64,000 nt of DNA from Crocosphaera sp. (GTDB lineage: Bacteria > Cyanobacteriota > Cyanobacteriia > Cyanobacteriales > Microcystaceae). A program made the position numbers and the translations under genes. The notes under the pieces were generated by a model, which saw only the letters and a list, made by a program, of their open reading frames with translations, was not told the origin of the DNA and searched no databases. Position 1 is the stretch's first letter; every line of letters starts with the position of its first letter. Where the stretch lies: contig JASJDW010000024.1 in the NCBI GenBank assembly GCA_030064955.1, forward strand, positions 1-64,000, written 5' to 3'. Of the stretch, positions 32,701 through 39,571 are shown in pieces.

Positions 32701-35700
32701 ACGCTTCTGTACTATTCTTAAACAGATTTAAAGTTACTGAACCAGCAACGTTAAATATAGAAGTATCATTATTATCAGGTTCTGTTACCGCCGTACTGGT
32801 ACCAGCAAAACCTGCGGCAACACCAATGATATTGCTGGTATCTTCTGCATCTATTTTAATTGCGCCATCAGTGGTTAGATTAGCTCCAATAATAAACGAT
32901 CGCGTTGTATGAGAAATATCGTTTTCACTATAAGCTCCTACTAAGCCAACATTGGTTTCTTGTTCTGTTTCAAAGGCTTTATTATAAGCACCTGTTAAGC
33001 CGTATAATGAAGTCTTGTTTTTACTAATTACGCGAACTGCTTTTTCTTCATTACTCAAACCGCTAGTGGTGATATTGATGTTAGCATCGTCATTGATATA
33101 AGCTTGTGCTTTCTCATCAAGATTATTGATTGCCACACTACCGGAAATACCGAGTCCAAAACCTCGTTCTTGTTCTTTACTAGGAGCATTTTTGTCGGCT
33201 TCCTTCCCTCTAGACGATGTTCCTGCTGCGGTGGCCGAAGCAACATATCCGCTATTTTTGGCATTAATTTCTAATATCCCTCTTTGTAATTGGCCGTTTT
33301 CGTCGTAAAGGGTGTTATTGCCAACCAGATCGATAACAGTACCCGCACTCCCCGTATTGTAATCGTCGATGTTGTCGCCATTATTGAAAGTAGTAGCAAT
33401 ATCTTCTCTAAAACCAGGATCATCATCAACTCCATTGGCTTCGTTACTGCGATCTGCCAAGATTACCCTTTCGCCTAGCAAAGCTTCCGTATTGCGGACT
33501 ACTTCAACAAGAGCAGCAGAGGCTCCCACTCCAGTTTTTTTCGAGGCTTGAAAAGCACCCAGATAGTTAATTCGATTAATTTGATTTTCTGCATCTATCG
33601 CTAGAGGCCCGCCTATAATGGTGACACCGCTTTCAATTTGAGCGATGGTATTGCTATGTTGAGCGATCGCAAAACCCGCTCCTGTAATCCCTGTCTCGTC
33701 TGCTTGCGCCCCTGGTTGACCGATAGTGAGATGGAATAAATCTTCTTGTGAGGTGACTTCTAGACCGTTTCCTAATGTTCCCGTATGAATATTTGCACCC
33801 GCTTTAATTTTGGCAATGGTATCATTATCCATCACTTGCAAACCCAAAGATGCGCCGAGAGTATTAGTCCCCTGATTGGGATAAGGACTATAGATACCAT
33901 CAAAAGCTTTACTAATTCCTTTGGTTGCTTTGATAGCTAAGGGTAAAAGTGCGGTTTTAATTTTGGGCTGACTAATTGTATCTACCAAAAAGATATCGGT
34001 GTTGGCATCCACCACAACTGATTGAGTATCGTTCTGGTATAGGGGGTCTTGATTGATGTCTGCGTCGCCAATAATGGCTTCGGAATTATTATCGTAGGCA
34101 AAATAAGCAAAATTGAGCGCGACACCATCTGCTTCCTGTTTATCGGTAGCATTTTTATCGGTTTTGACTTTTAGCTTGCTGCCGACATTATGATTGACAT
34201 AGGAACTGAAACCAAATAATTTGCCCAATAAAATATTCTGAAGTAAGAACAAATAGGTATTAGCCTTCCCAAAACTACTAGGATTCGTTACTAAATCCTT
34301 ATAGGTTTCCACTACATCTGATAAAGCTGGATAAACTAAATCTGATTGAACTTTGAGCTTGCCACTAGCATCAATAATTGCCCCGTCTCCAATTTCTGCT
34401 TTAACATTGTTCGTATATAATCCGATATCTCCTGCAATTACAAAAGAAGTTTTATCCCCTGATACTCCCAAACCTCCTTTGGCACTTCCTTTTAATTTTT
34501 GTTCTGTATTGGCAAAAATATCAATATCAGTGCCTGATTTTAGCGTTCCATTAACAGTAGCAGAATTATTATGTTCAAAATAGTTAAGGGCAATTCCTCC
34601 TGCTAGAGTATATTTATCCTCGTCATCGTCTTCATTTAATTTATCCTGAAAAGCTTTGTTTACTTTGTTACCACTAAAAAATCCTGTTTTTAAGGAAGTA
34701 GCCAAAGCAAAAGTATAAGGCCAGAGAGTAGAATCTTGAATGAATTTTATAAAATTAGGAACTTTCGGTTTTAAGCTAGCAGACGCACCAGCACTATCCG
34801 AAGCACTTAAGTTAGAAGAAACAGTGATGCCACTTGCTAATTCGTTAACCGTTAAGGTGTGGGGGGTTTCCTCTGGATTGTCCGTATCCGAAAAAGCAAT
34901 ACTTTCCGCTAAAAAGGCATCATCCCTTGTTGCAGCTAATTTAAAAGTATCTTCACTAACTTTAATAACGTAGTAAACTTCTCCATCTGTTAAACCGCCT
35001 ATATTTTCATTATTATTATTACTATAAGTAATGCGATCGCCTGTTGCTAATCCATGATCTTTAAAAGAAAATAGCTCTTCGTTTTCTCTTAAGACTGCAA
35101 CTTCTTGAAAAGTGATGGTTGTAGTATTCTGAGGATTGAAAGTTTCAAATTCTTCAAAAGTAGATAACTCATGGGATGTTCCCTGTCCTACTGTTAAAGA
35201 AATTGCTATACCAGCAGTTGCATCGGCTAATGATTCGGCTAATTGTATGGTGTCATCATCAACTTTAATTACATAATAAGTTTCCCCATAAATAACACCA
35301 TTACCCAAAGTAGGATCGCTACTGGTAGGATCACTAAAATAAGTGACACTTTGACCGGTTATTAAGCCATGATTTGTAGTAAAAGTAATGGTATCTTCTT
35401 CTTCATTAACAACTGTATCATCTGAGCCATCAAAAGACAGAAATCTTTCATTAGAAAAAGTATGATTACCCCCCGCAGTTGGTTGCGTTACATCGATAAC
35501 TTCTCCACCGCTTAATCCTACAGGTTTAGCATTGATTGCTTCTGCCGCTGTTTCTGTTAGCATGAAGCGATTTTCATCTAAGACAACTACATAGTAAACT
35601 TCTTGATTACTCAACCCTGCAATGGGATTATCCATTCTCGTAACGCTGTCTTCTTGAATATAACTAAAGCCATGAATAACATCGTCTGAACCTATGGTTA

Positions 35701-38700
35701 AATCTAAAAGATTAGTTCCGTTTAACGCATCTGTTTCGGTTAAAGCTAATTTAATATTGTTACTATCGACTACATATACATAATAATCTGTATCTGTTGC
35801 TAACTCTGTATTGCTACCAGAATCATTGTCTTGAATGGGAGTACCTGTTTCGTATAAATAGTCGGCTTGGTAGGTAAATTTTTGTCCTGTCGTTAATTCG
35901 TGACCTTGGAGATAAATAGTATCTTTTTCTAAGTTCAGAGGAGAAGCAACGGTAATATCAATCGCATTTTCGTTAGTAGCATCATCTTCAGTTAACGCTA
36001 ACTTTAAGGTATCATCGTCAACTTTGATGGCGTAATAAGTATCATTAGCATATAAGAAAGTATCGAGAGAAATAACTCGATCTAAGAATACATTTTCAAT
36101 ATCTAAAACATTATTTAATTCCGTCAAGGTAATGATATCGCCACTGCTGTAACCATGATTCGCAATTGCGATGCTAGAATTCTCGGTGTCAACTGCTGGG
36201 TCAGTGTCTAAGACAGTTGAAAGAGGCAAGAAACTATCATTATTAGCATCTTCTGCGGTTAAAGCTAATTGAATGGTATTGTCGTCAGTTACTATCACAT
36301 AATATTCAGTAAACTGAGTCAGAGCGTAAGTTACTGTCACATCTTGAGCGTACTGAGTGCTAATAGAAGTGCCTAACGCCTCTTGATCATAAGTAATTTC
36401 ATCTCCTGTTTCGTAACCGTGTCCTGTAACAGTAATAGTATCGTTTTCAACATCAATATTATCTCTCAAGTCTTCAGGAACAAAAGTTAATTCTACAGGG
36501 GCATCTTCTAGAGCAGAAACAGTGGGATCAACTTCATATAAAACTTCATCTCCATTACTGAAGCCATGATTTTCTAAAGTCAGAATATTATTAGTGCTAT
36601 CAACAATAGTGTCGTCATCGGGTGCAAATTCATTTACGCCCATACCATAACTAAATAAATGCGCTCCCGTACCAACTGACGTTAAATCAACAACTGTTCC
36701 AGTATTAGAAGTGAGATCATAGGCGATCGCATCTTCGTAAGAATCGGCTAATTTAAAGTTGTTTTCATCAATTACAACCACAAAGTAACTATCATCAAAT
36801 TCTAAACCGCCGATCTCCTCTCCACTGTTATCTTCATAGGTTATAAATTGACCAGTATATAAACCATGACTATCGATATTAATGGCATTGTCTTCAGTAG
36901 AAACAGTTGTAGAGGTTGGCGTTTCTATCTTTTGTTGTTGATAAAACTGTAAGAAATGTTCGTCTCCTGTTGTTGTGGAAAGATTTACCGCAGTTCTAGA
37001 TGCGACATTCTCTAAGCTATCTGCCAGTTGAATGGTATTTTCATCAACATAAATAACAAAATAATCTCCTTCATTAACCAGATCACCAACATTTTCCTCT
37101 TCCGACGCTTCAAAATCGGCATAATAAGTAACTAGCTGACCATTAACTAAATTGTGAATTTCTGAAAACGTAAGCGTATTGTTAACATCATCAATTACAC
37201 TGCTATCAGAAGCATCAAATATCTGAGTTGTTAGAGGACTAATAGTATGAGTCGAACCAGAGTTAACGATATTATTATCAAGATCAATGACTCCATCTAA
37301 ACCTCCTTGTTTAACTAAAGTTATCGTCTTTTCATCAATAACTTGAACCGTATAGATTTCACCTTCTTCTAACAGGCCAAGAGGATTAGCTGCGACTGAA
37401 GCATTATAGACTATCTCTTCCCCTGTTGTGTATTCATGTTTTTCTTCAAAAGTAATGGTGTTACCAATAATTTGATCTGCCGAGGTAATTTTTTCATTAC
37501 TATTTGCAGATTCTTGTCCTACTGCAACAATTTGTCCGTCTACAACCGACTTAACATCAGTATTATCCAGATTTAAACCCAATCCCAAACCAACTGTGCC
37601 ATCAAAATAGACCGTTGTACCAGCTTTTGCCCCACTTTTAACCGTAGCATTGGCATCTACCAACACATTTTGATTACTAAAAATACTGACATTCTCATCG
37701 ACGGTCGCTTTTGAGGTTGTATTGGTAACTGAAATAGCGACCGAACCCCCTACTTTAACCGCATCCTGAGATTCTTTGGCTAATAACTGATTGATATTGG
37801 CGACCACACTAGATTTGACATTTGCCAATGTGGTGGTATCGGAAGTAACACTGACATTACCTAAAGCGTTGATAGTTGTTGTTCCATCTAATACTGTTTC
37901 CGCTTGACCTGTAGCTAATCCTAAAGCAGCAGCAAACTTAACTTGATTTAAAGGGTTATTGGCAGCACTACTAGAAAGATTTCTGGCAACTTGATTGAGT
38001 AAGTTAGAGCCAATACTAATCGCCTCAGCAGAAGCATCAACACTAGCGGTAGCATCTAAGGTAATATCGCCACTACCAAAAATATTAGAGCTACTAATGG
38101 TCGTAAAAGCTTCTGCACCCCTTACTTGAGCAGAAACAGGCAATAATTTATTTTGCAATCCAAACGGGTTGGTAGCATCAAAACCAAAAATACCAAGGGG
38201 AATATTTGCTGCACTCGGTATACTATCAAATTGTTTGTCTTCTGATTCTGAGGTGATGGTAATGTTCTCACCTTTTACAGTTGCTTCGTTAACAACAACT
38301 TTAGAGAGTAAATTTTCAAATCCTAAAATAAAAGGATTACGAGTTTCTTTTTTTACCGCTTGGATCTCGATGTCTCCTGCGCTAAAACTACTCTCGTTTT
38401 CAACATTTGCTAATAATTTGGCACTGGTTGTAGCGGTAGTATCTTCATCACCAATAATGACTCTTTGAGCCTTTAATTTTATTTTTCCTGAATCTCCTAT
38501 TGAATCCGCATTTTCGTAGTTTCCGCTACTAAAATCACTATCGGATATTTGACGGGTAAATAATGTTGCTCCATCGTTAACATTGATCCGACTATCACTA
38601 TTAATCTTTATTTCCGTTAATCCACCACCACCAATAAATCCGCTTACATCAACATTATTATTTCCCGCTTCAATTATTATACTGTCTGTAACTCCATCAT

Positions 38701-39385
38701 TATTTCCTTTTATAATGCCTAAACTACTGAGGGTAAAATCATCTTTAACTGTAATTGTGACATCACCATCTATAACTAAGGTTCCACTAATATCTAAACC
38801 ATCATCATAAGTAATATCTGCTGATAAAGTTTGTTCTTGACTACTTCCAATCGTCTCTAATACTAATTCATAATCTGCTAATACTAAAGATTGAGTTTCA
38901 ATACTTCCTACTTGATACTCTAGATCCCAATCGCCACCTAATGCTGAATTACCTGTTAAATCATCAGACGCAATGACATCGGCATCGGTTAATTGACTAA
39001 AATTGGTTAAAAAGTCTTGCCCGATGTCCCCTTGAGCGACGTTACACCCATAAACTAAAAAATCCCCATCTTCTTTTAAACTTTTTCCCCATTGGGTGAG
39101 TGTATCCCTATGATCATCTAGATTATCTGTGTTTAAGGTGTTTGTCCCTAATTGTAATTCTCCTGACTCCCCATGACTGAACAAGTGGATAGCGTCTAGC
39201 TCTTGTTCTTGGGCTAAAAATTGGGAGATATCTTCTAAGTCGTCATAAATATAGATTTGACCATTATAATTTTGCAGACTACTGGTAATAGAGGTTAAAC
39301 TGCTATCAATCAGAATTAACTCTTTCGATTGGATAACACTGTGACTGAGAATCGTCTCATCACTATTGAATGGATTAATAGTCAT
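17738..39385 (-). CDS. Giant RTX adhesin (DUF4347, repeat blocks, C-type lectins, ASH-like repeats)
   Basis: 7215 aa, roughly 0.75 MDa. Residues ~20-175 are DUF4347 (HLFSHGESGELQLG, VYGCNVAQGD, GDWDLEY). Residues ~645-1510 hold about ten repeats with the core YYVIKVDDDTIQLA after a HGLxTGxxVTY motif. From ~1510 to ~3900 runs a beta-helix-like stretch with recurring AYIDNSTVNV, ISAxDxSxIxADAGG and SGAGA units, as in filamentous adhesins. Two C-type lectin domains sit at ~4318-4440 and ~4447-4565, with EPN and WND. An RTX block lies at ~5758-5835, seven ASH/choice-of-anchor D repeats at ~5895-6745, a cadherin-like part at ~6748-6900, an eighth ASH repeat, and RTX repeats at ~7028-7215. There is no signal peptide; type I secretion is likely. 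No transporter genes lie nearby. Confidence 0.9.
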   Translation of the reverse strand: MTINPFNSDETILSHSVIQSKELILIDSSLTSITSSLQNYNGQIYIYDDLEDISQFLAQEQELDAIHLFSHGESGELQLGTNTLNTDNLDDHRDTLTQWGKSLKEDGDFLVYGCNVAQGDIGQDFLTNFSQLTDADVIASDDLTGNSALGGDWDLEYQVGSIETQSLVLADYELVLETIGSSQEQTLSADITYDDGLDISGTLVIDGDVTITVKDDFTLSSLGIIKGNNDGVTDSIIIEAGNNNVDVSGFIGGGGLTEIKINSDSRINVNDGATLFTRQISDSDFSSGNYENADSIGDSGKIKLKAQRVIIGDEDTTATTSAKLLANVENESSFSAGDIEIQAVKKETRNPFILGFENLLSKVVVNEATVKGENITITSESEDKQFDSIPSAANIPLGIFGFDATNPFGLQNKLLPVSAQVRGAEAFTTISSSNIFGSGDITLDATASVDASAEAISIGSNLLNQVARNLSSSAANNPLNQVKFAAALGLATGQAETVLDGTTTINALGNVSVTSDTTTLANVKSSVVANINQLLAKESQDAVKVGGSVAISVTNTTSKATVDENVSIFSNQNVLVDANATVKSGAKAGTTVYFDGTVGLGLGLNLDNTDVKSVVDGQIVAVGQESANSNEKITSADQIIGNTITFEEKHEYTTGEEIVYNASVAANPLGLLEEGEIYTVQVIDEKTITLVKQGGLDGVIDLDNNIVNSGSTHTISPLTTQIFDASDSSVIDDVNNTLTFSEIHNLVNGQLVTYYADFEASEEENVGDLVNEGDYFVIYVDENTIQLADSLENVASRTAVNLSTTTGDEHFLQFYQQQKIETPTSTTVSTEDNAINIDSHGLYTGQFITYEDNSGEEIGGLEFDDSYFVVVIDENNFKLADSYEDAIAYDLTSNTGTVVDLTSVGTGAHLFSYGMGVNEFAPDDDTIVDSTNNILTLENHGFSNGDEVLYEVDPTVSALEDAPVELTFVPEDLRDNIDVENDTITVTGHGYETGDEITYDQEALGTSISTQYAQDVTVTYALTQFTEYYVIVTDDNTIQLALTAEDANNDSFLPLSTVLDTDPAVDTENSSIAIANHGYSSGDIITLTELNNVLDIENVFLDRVISLDTFLYANDTYYAIKVDDDTLKLALTEDDATNENAIDITVASPLNLEKDTIYLQGHELTTGQKFTYQADYLYETGTPIQDNDSGSNTELATDTDYYVYVVDSNNIKLALTETDALNGTNLLDLTIGSDDVIHGFSYIQEDSVTRMDNPIAGLSNQEVYYVVVLDENRFMLTETAAEAINAKPVGLSGGEVIDVTQPTAGGNHTFSNERFLSFDGSDDTVVNEEEDTITFTTNHGLITGQSVTYFSDPTSSDPTLGNGVIYGETYYVIKVDDDTIQLAESLADATAGIAISLTVGQGTSHELSTFEEFETFNPQNTTTITFQEVAVLRENEELFSFKDHGLATGDRITYSNNNNENIGGLTDGEVYYVIKVSEDTFKLAATRDDAFLAESIAFSDTDNPEETPHTLTVNELASGITVSSNLSASDSAGASASLKPKVPNFIKFIQDSTLWPYTFALATSLKTGFFSGNKVNKAFQDKLNEDDDEDKYTLAGGIALNYFEHNNSATVNGTLKSGTDIDIFANTEQKLKGSAKGGLGVSGDKTSFVIAGDIGLYTNNVKAEIGDGAIIDASGKLKVQSDLVYPALSDVVETYKDLVTNPSSFGKANTYLFLLQNILLGKLFGFSSYVNHNVGSKLKVKTDKNATDKQEADGVALNFAYFAYDNNSEAIIGDADINQDPLYQNDTQSVVVDANTDIFLVDTISQPKIKTALLPLAIKATKGISKAFDGIYSPYPNQGTNTLGASLGLQVMDNDTIAKIKAGANIHTGTLGNGLEVTSQEDLFHLTIGQPGAQADETGITGAGFAIAQHSNTIAQIESGVTIIGGPLAIDAENQINRINYLGAFQASKKTGVGASAALVEVVRNTEALLGERVILADRSNEANGVDDDPGFREDIATTFNNGDNIDDYNTGSAGTVIDLVGNNTLYDENGQLQRGILEINAKNSGYVASATAAGTSSRGKEADKNAPSKEQERGFGLGISGSVAINNLDEKAQAYINDDANINITTSGLSNEEKAVRVISKNKTSLYGLTGAYNKAFETEQETNVGLVGAYSENDISHTTRSFIIGANLTTDGAIKIDAEDTSNIIGVAAGFAGTSTAVTEPDNNDTSIFNVAGSVTLNLFKNSTEAFVRDAVIAQNIQVGIPITGTGANLDISAVDKSKMIGTAGVSNLILNNASSTATSVGLGVSVAFNETDNEIRTYIYNSQLKVGDINLQSKSKSRIIGASSTVGIVTSGVKSAATKNAFGISGVGSGTQNIVNNTIESLIGSDGKTPSSGTYNTTIDSSGSISVNAIDDTEVLGIAGVLSVAAARGQESATAFSVGVTVVDNDVNNNTLAQIGHNSPTVETTTVVAVDVISLDSTSNNKTKAYSIAGAVSGSSSTSSGSFSFTGVAAATDNSVTNSTKAKIKNATVTSTNNGINISAQDKSKIVSDAGGAGVSISLGGNTTAAISAGIGVSINNIANDTEAYIDNSIITVNQDLNIEANSTSTIDAFALGASVSTASTTTGNGAAFSLSGAGAGTNNQVQNTTAAYINDSTVNSTGGSVLISAIDESQITADSGGYAIALAMGDSNLSASIGVSVAYNNISNGVKSYIDNATVNVANELEITSDSSSKINALSIGGSAAGSASTGSGGSLTLSGAGALAYNEIDNQILATIRNNSNVQTGGDIDISAYDNSKIIADAGGITLALTIGDGVSGSVGAGQAINQIGKDTGHSVQAIIDNSTVNVIGSGNISLLADSNSTIEALAFSGAAGVSVAGDSLNLAFTGSASITENDIKMDVQSLIQNSADVSTNTGAISLSAYDDSQIKNDAGGLALSISAGQSSVGLAVGFSYSDNKISNTVQALIDSATVDSASTLDLTAESTSFIDSFAIGGAAAAAVGSGSGVALSGAGAGTYNVIENTIESAILNGSDVDAVGTINLTAEDTTSAADNKKIDAIAIGGSASVATGSGLALAVSAVVVDNLVKNTVRAYIGADDMTTDTTTVDGADINLKATSEVEIEASAYAVSIAAVISEKGLALSGGGAGIVNKTNNTIATLIQGGSTVTADTGDVTLTTSDTPTIKAGIGTGSLAIGVFGGSLNASTSDNTIGNTVIGAVNNATLKATNGDLTIDVDSTPVIDAETIVTALAISIGASGAGGDAYGTVNSQVSAYIGDLFDDATSIDVTNIALSADSDDDVTTTVYGASGGFVAVGAAVAESKVNSRTEAYISTAIGDSSNPVSDVTVTASSTGKAKTSVTSIAGGLVAVDSNRGTALFKPTVEAFISSYSDIYSDGDVTVQATAQPKAIADALGIGGGAINVGVSIAYAEIDPYVYASIGAFTNITANNLSVIAKQILPDSDSDKSTKAYAKAAGGSVIGSFNSAEAQAINGGYVSSNSVYKNTFNITNKLEFIAEANSTQDSQATGYNAGILAGGFNPAEAKTNITTLVELYTPYIYADELNISATGMSDNFANSISGGGGIVSGRAAEATTHNTSTTDINFYQDGIIIADDININATQSTKFNSKANTINASVVGGSGAIAQNFANSTVNIDFGTNTMITANNLVVDADNIIEKEKLDDRNVEAGSGGIIDGSAAVAETEIDIETYITVGDDTTISVLGSIDDMGDFIFDVNNDITAYERVKLTTGGLIPIAGATAKIKNRTNIAQIDIGDATLSNSFGDIDLTTFITAELNADASAKVWGIAGGPIGVSFVSVDADNQVNILDGATIDAGRDVNILAGQQKDGTWNFFDLVADTYLYNGTLGTGVTPEADANLKLNNNVLVESNTNIKSVRNINLKAVEGTRNIEAEGIGQSIGGDIVTGVAGWFGSDVSTVIRRGSKDVDINSGVEVNGNLIAGNKNRVTYTINSDGSISKSDTELDDPTTISIDLGSEVQTRIDEIDTALSGDIDAEQRETLEEEKTALEFMLDSFSSLGNGFANFVSLPDIYVASGNISVTADYFIGSGDLTARGDSAITINNNSASNLLVNNLIIDPNEGGNVLFNNFAISDNSDVNDRNINTNNTASFSSITTSEFQTSTIEVKNNSNTAPLLYVEGSIENINGKITLYNNKGSVGVVGNLDAQTIDIDAGENFFLTNSYLFNVGGNPFTVFRDLINWTESLNEPVFDPEASLRLTGSKPNYGGPIFSHGGNSDSQNSLLNGLALTNIDETYYQQALDNNESEIIASNNIFISAEYLNINGVIQSGIADHDLTLNSNLNSLIEEFETTYNNQILPADLYNNLPADSYIYGNNVYFLTDSTSWTNAQAIAESYGGNLVTINNAAENTWLRQTFTPNNLWIGLTDQNTENSFEWISSESSSYTNWNSGEPNDAGSGEDYVHMISSGLWNDRANAVNSFQGIVEVTLADYSPVYQYSGNSYLLSSAGTWEEAQLQAESLGGNLVTINSANEQSWLTSTFNTGSSLWTGFTDRVNEGTFEWVSGEDVTYTNWNSGEPNNSGSGEDYAHIIASTGKWNDNINGRNYRGIIEISGTSNITLNSRFDLSSYIDSDNNITAYYDAESDRIEVEDVQVKGGNVYLSGNILSTGGGKIKAIDGFGSIDIDNNTNYDIELNTLDVGGEDGREGKVTIVDKAKDATTIITNNGSRTTSYTPITDMTYLISNRRNVYELDIHLELKNYKTPETILSGWDDFNLLGQSTQDHFINYIGTEYNGSNNNYDHYVDSHVIETNFTYHDDKYRFRNNGKEYTYAYNQIRGTWEIEERLYHEFAADRPITIEFIGYDTGVINIDSTQDIYVNESITNTEGSTNITTEGDLQFLDDVTIKSGNINLSVDGNIGSSSQAVNIDLTNGKLDVQSLGDIYLEETQGDLTVGTIQSDGNINLTVEDDLIAYDSNSEIIAAKGINLTSLNGSIGDSTNAIAINSNAASTIGETGKITGLDDITTQSITFDNTYENPVVFALPPSYNGGDVATVRISNVTSTGFDVVLEEASNHAAGHNGEIVSYIVLEAGEWELADGRLLEVGTVDTNVTVGAWENVNFDRSFENQPFLFHQIQTENETDFVKTRIHQSFNGSGFQIALEEDEINKNNSHATETIGYIAFSNDVTSNDWDGVNYQLGSTGVNVNNNWYNINFDASVFDSSPNFSASLNSYYGADPAGLRYRSLTNNGVQIFLEEDKTSDSEIGHVNELVHYLAIENDRTLSSAVIGVNISSASGIHIIETEGDLYLNQATASAGDVSITVNNGQIIDYNVEETEDTAAKQAILQAVWEDLQLTDANGATETIEATINAYEQAQNQLYDIYWEKRNLTLVDDVYTADAYDSTATYTLTELQLNQLQAYGYENYNALHDYLSGLGLTDSYNENYNYEATGEEIATLSEGGVWTQEALENTINAGLLLPVSDTETVIEIDNISGQEVSLIANGIGRRGTTTILDLETIQANGGITNEQLFTFLTAERSDVTYLDSNNVEISDPFNNSESVAFIEIKDVDDVDLTALTQLSVTSTADVFIGSENDLTIEQISASNQEVRIKTGAGIDDTNTNDNSSQIIANDLIIEAGDASIGSADNLFVVDLTGSLTARANNEIYIQDNNGNLDVDQVYAADYVYLKSNSLIVDANNNDFEKIRSENIELETRGVEENSETFEIYLEGGDLIWSTANKNNNLSGASRIQNLSSEGTLAVDVAGNAFVYTNQLVDNVQNSFFYYYGFTHLEANLRDNNSNFVISNLPVDVDLTVNGSTGQNQVIGSSKNDVLNGNEGNDQLYGREGDDSLQGGLGADTLWGESGADTFIFNSVTEGLDIIRDYNNDEGDRIFISGEEFGIESFNIYDFSYNPARGELAYQGTLFADLTNNPSAVTLEVNLGDAGTEVITLEGAEIEISLDDLTLTNNENLDFASADIDTEFVEKIITITNTGSSVLTLGDITITGTNASDFSFTDENITELNIGESTNITVTFDPNVLIFSDSTATLTINSNDSDEAVYTLNLIGLATKPEINITENNTNVLTNSSSDFGNVNLDSGLGEKTFTIENVGNTVLNLDNITITGVNASDFTLIPTDVTELNQNESTIITVQFDPSVVGTRNAVLNVGSNDFDEATYVINLTGTAVNPEIDVRYFLTGSNSYFGDTVIGGTNPSQRTYTISNLGDHTLNLDSITITGTNADEFALQNSSFPSELAPGESTSISVEFTPTDIGIRAATLVIENNDLDESSYIINLTGNALLPGDINVIDTTNNQDVLTGSSIDFETVDLDSQIVEKTFTLQNLGDSSTTQYLTISGLTITGDGAADFSVTSSNSNLVAGGFVGLPAGQTLDFTVRFDPSAMGSRNATLSFNTDDPDEGTYTINLTGIGTKPEINLTDGTTDLAIDSLQDFAQVNVDTGLTSKIFTVENLGNETLLLSDIRIEGSNASDFTLESNPTQVNAGESADIIVTFDPEEIDERNATLVIESNDFDEGNYTLKLTGTGTQPEIDIRNYPTNSNLDFGSITIGSNFNPPRSFLIENLGNESLDLTNISIEGDNASDFAIQPYSLTELQTGETLQIVVEFNPSERGQRNATLKIETNDFDESVYNINLIGVGAESEINLIDSSNPNVDLQIGSVEDFGEVDINSGFVEKTYIVQNLGDQGMKVSGLTIEKTNNNNFEIISISDKELAAGKSTFLDVGKTISFVVRFDPSVTGLNGAILSFSNSDPDESKYSINLQGTGIIKPTIDLVNELTSIDENTTGDDLKVGDIQITGDDSGTSTISLLGNDADKFQVINNELFLINSPDFETQDSYQVEIQVNDSSIVYNLNVNEVNEAPTNIQLDNQSVNEKTDGAVIGNLTVIDPDLEDTVNYTVDDTRFEIVDHQLKLKAGQSLNSDLESSINLTVTAIDQGGLSHNQSFTLDIYKLAEISVLQGTTLLTSNTIHDFGSLNIDSGSITQTFTIENLGDLPLTIEQISITGIHSESFILSQSSSSTNLEQEESTTFTVTFTPSRVGTHTATLTIVNDDPDHNNYTLDLTGIGTIEQQLTGSNNDDQIINSSETLIINSGLGHDTVTGNQQGESISAGDGNDVIDANEGNDRVYADAGNDSVSGGIGNDYLRGGEHDDSLYGNEGNDYLIGDSGNDYLDGGVGSDRLRGGSGNDTFVLSTAQGTDLILDFNPAEDQLELQGLQVSDLSFDTDGIYGLIKVGDMVIAKVRNMNGDELGLYFTNKI

Positions 39386-39393
39386 TTTCTAGG

Positions 39394-39418
39394 CTAAGGG
39401 AGCTTTCTGCTCTCTTAG
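39394..39418 (-). promoter_or_regulatory. Leader hairpin just upstream of the giant adhesin start
   Basis: CTAAGGGAGC (39394-39403) and GCTCTCTTAG (39409-39418) form a 10-bp stem with one mismatch in the minus-strand RNA and a 5-nt loop. It ends 8 nt before the ATG, exactly where a ribosome binding site would be, and no free GGAGG exists. It may limit translation. The remaining divergent spacer to 39571 would hold the promoters of the adhesin and glpX. Confidence 0.45.
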
Positions 39419-39571
39419 GATTCCCAGTTTTGTTCAAATTTAGACAAGGTGTAAGATCTCAGTTTAAGAAAAATTTTAATGAGATCCCCGAACTCTGATA
39501 GACTTTTGACTAAGGTTTAAATTTAAGACCACGCCTGAGATCATAAGATAAGCAGATAGGGAGGACATACC

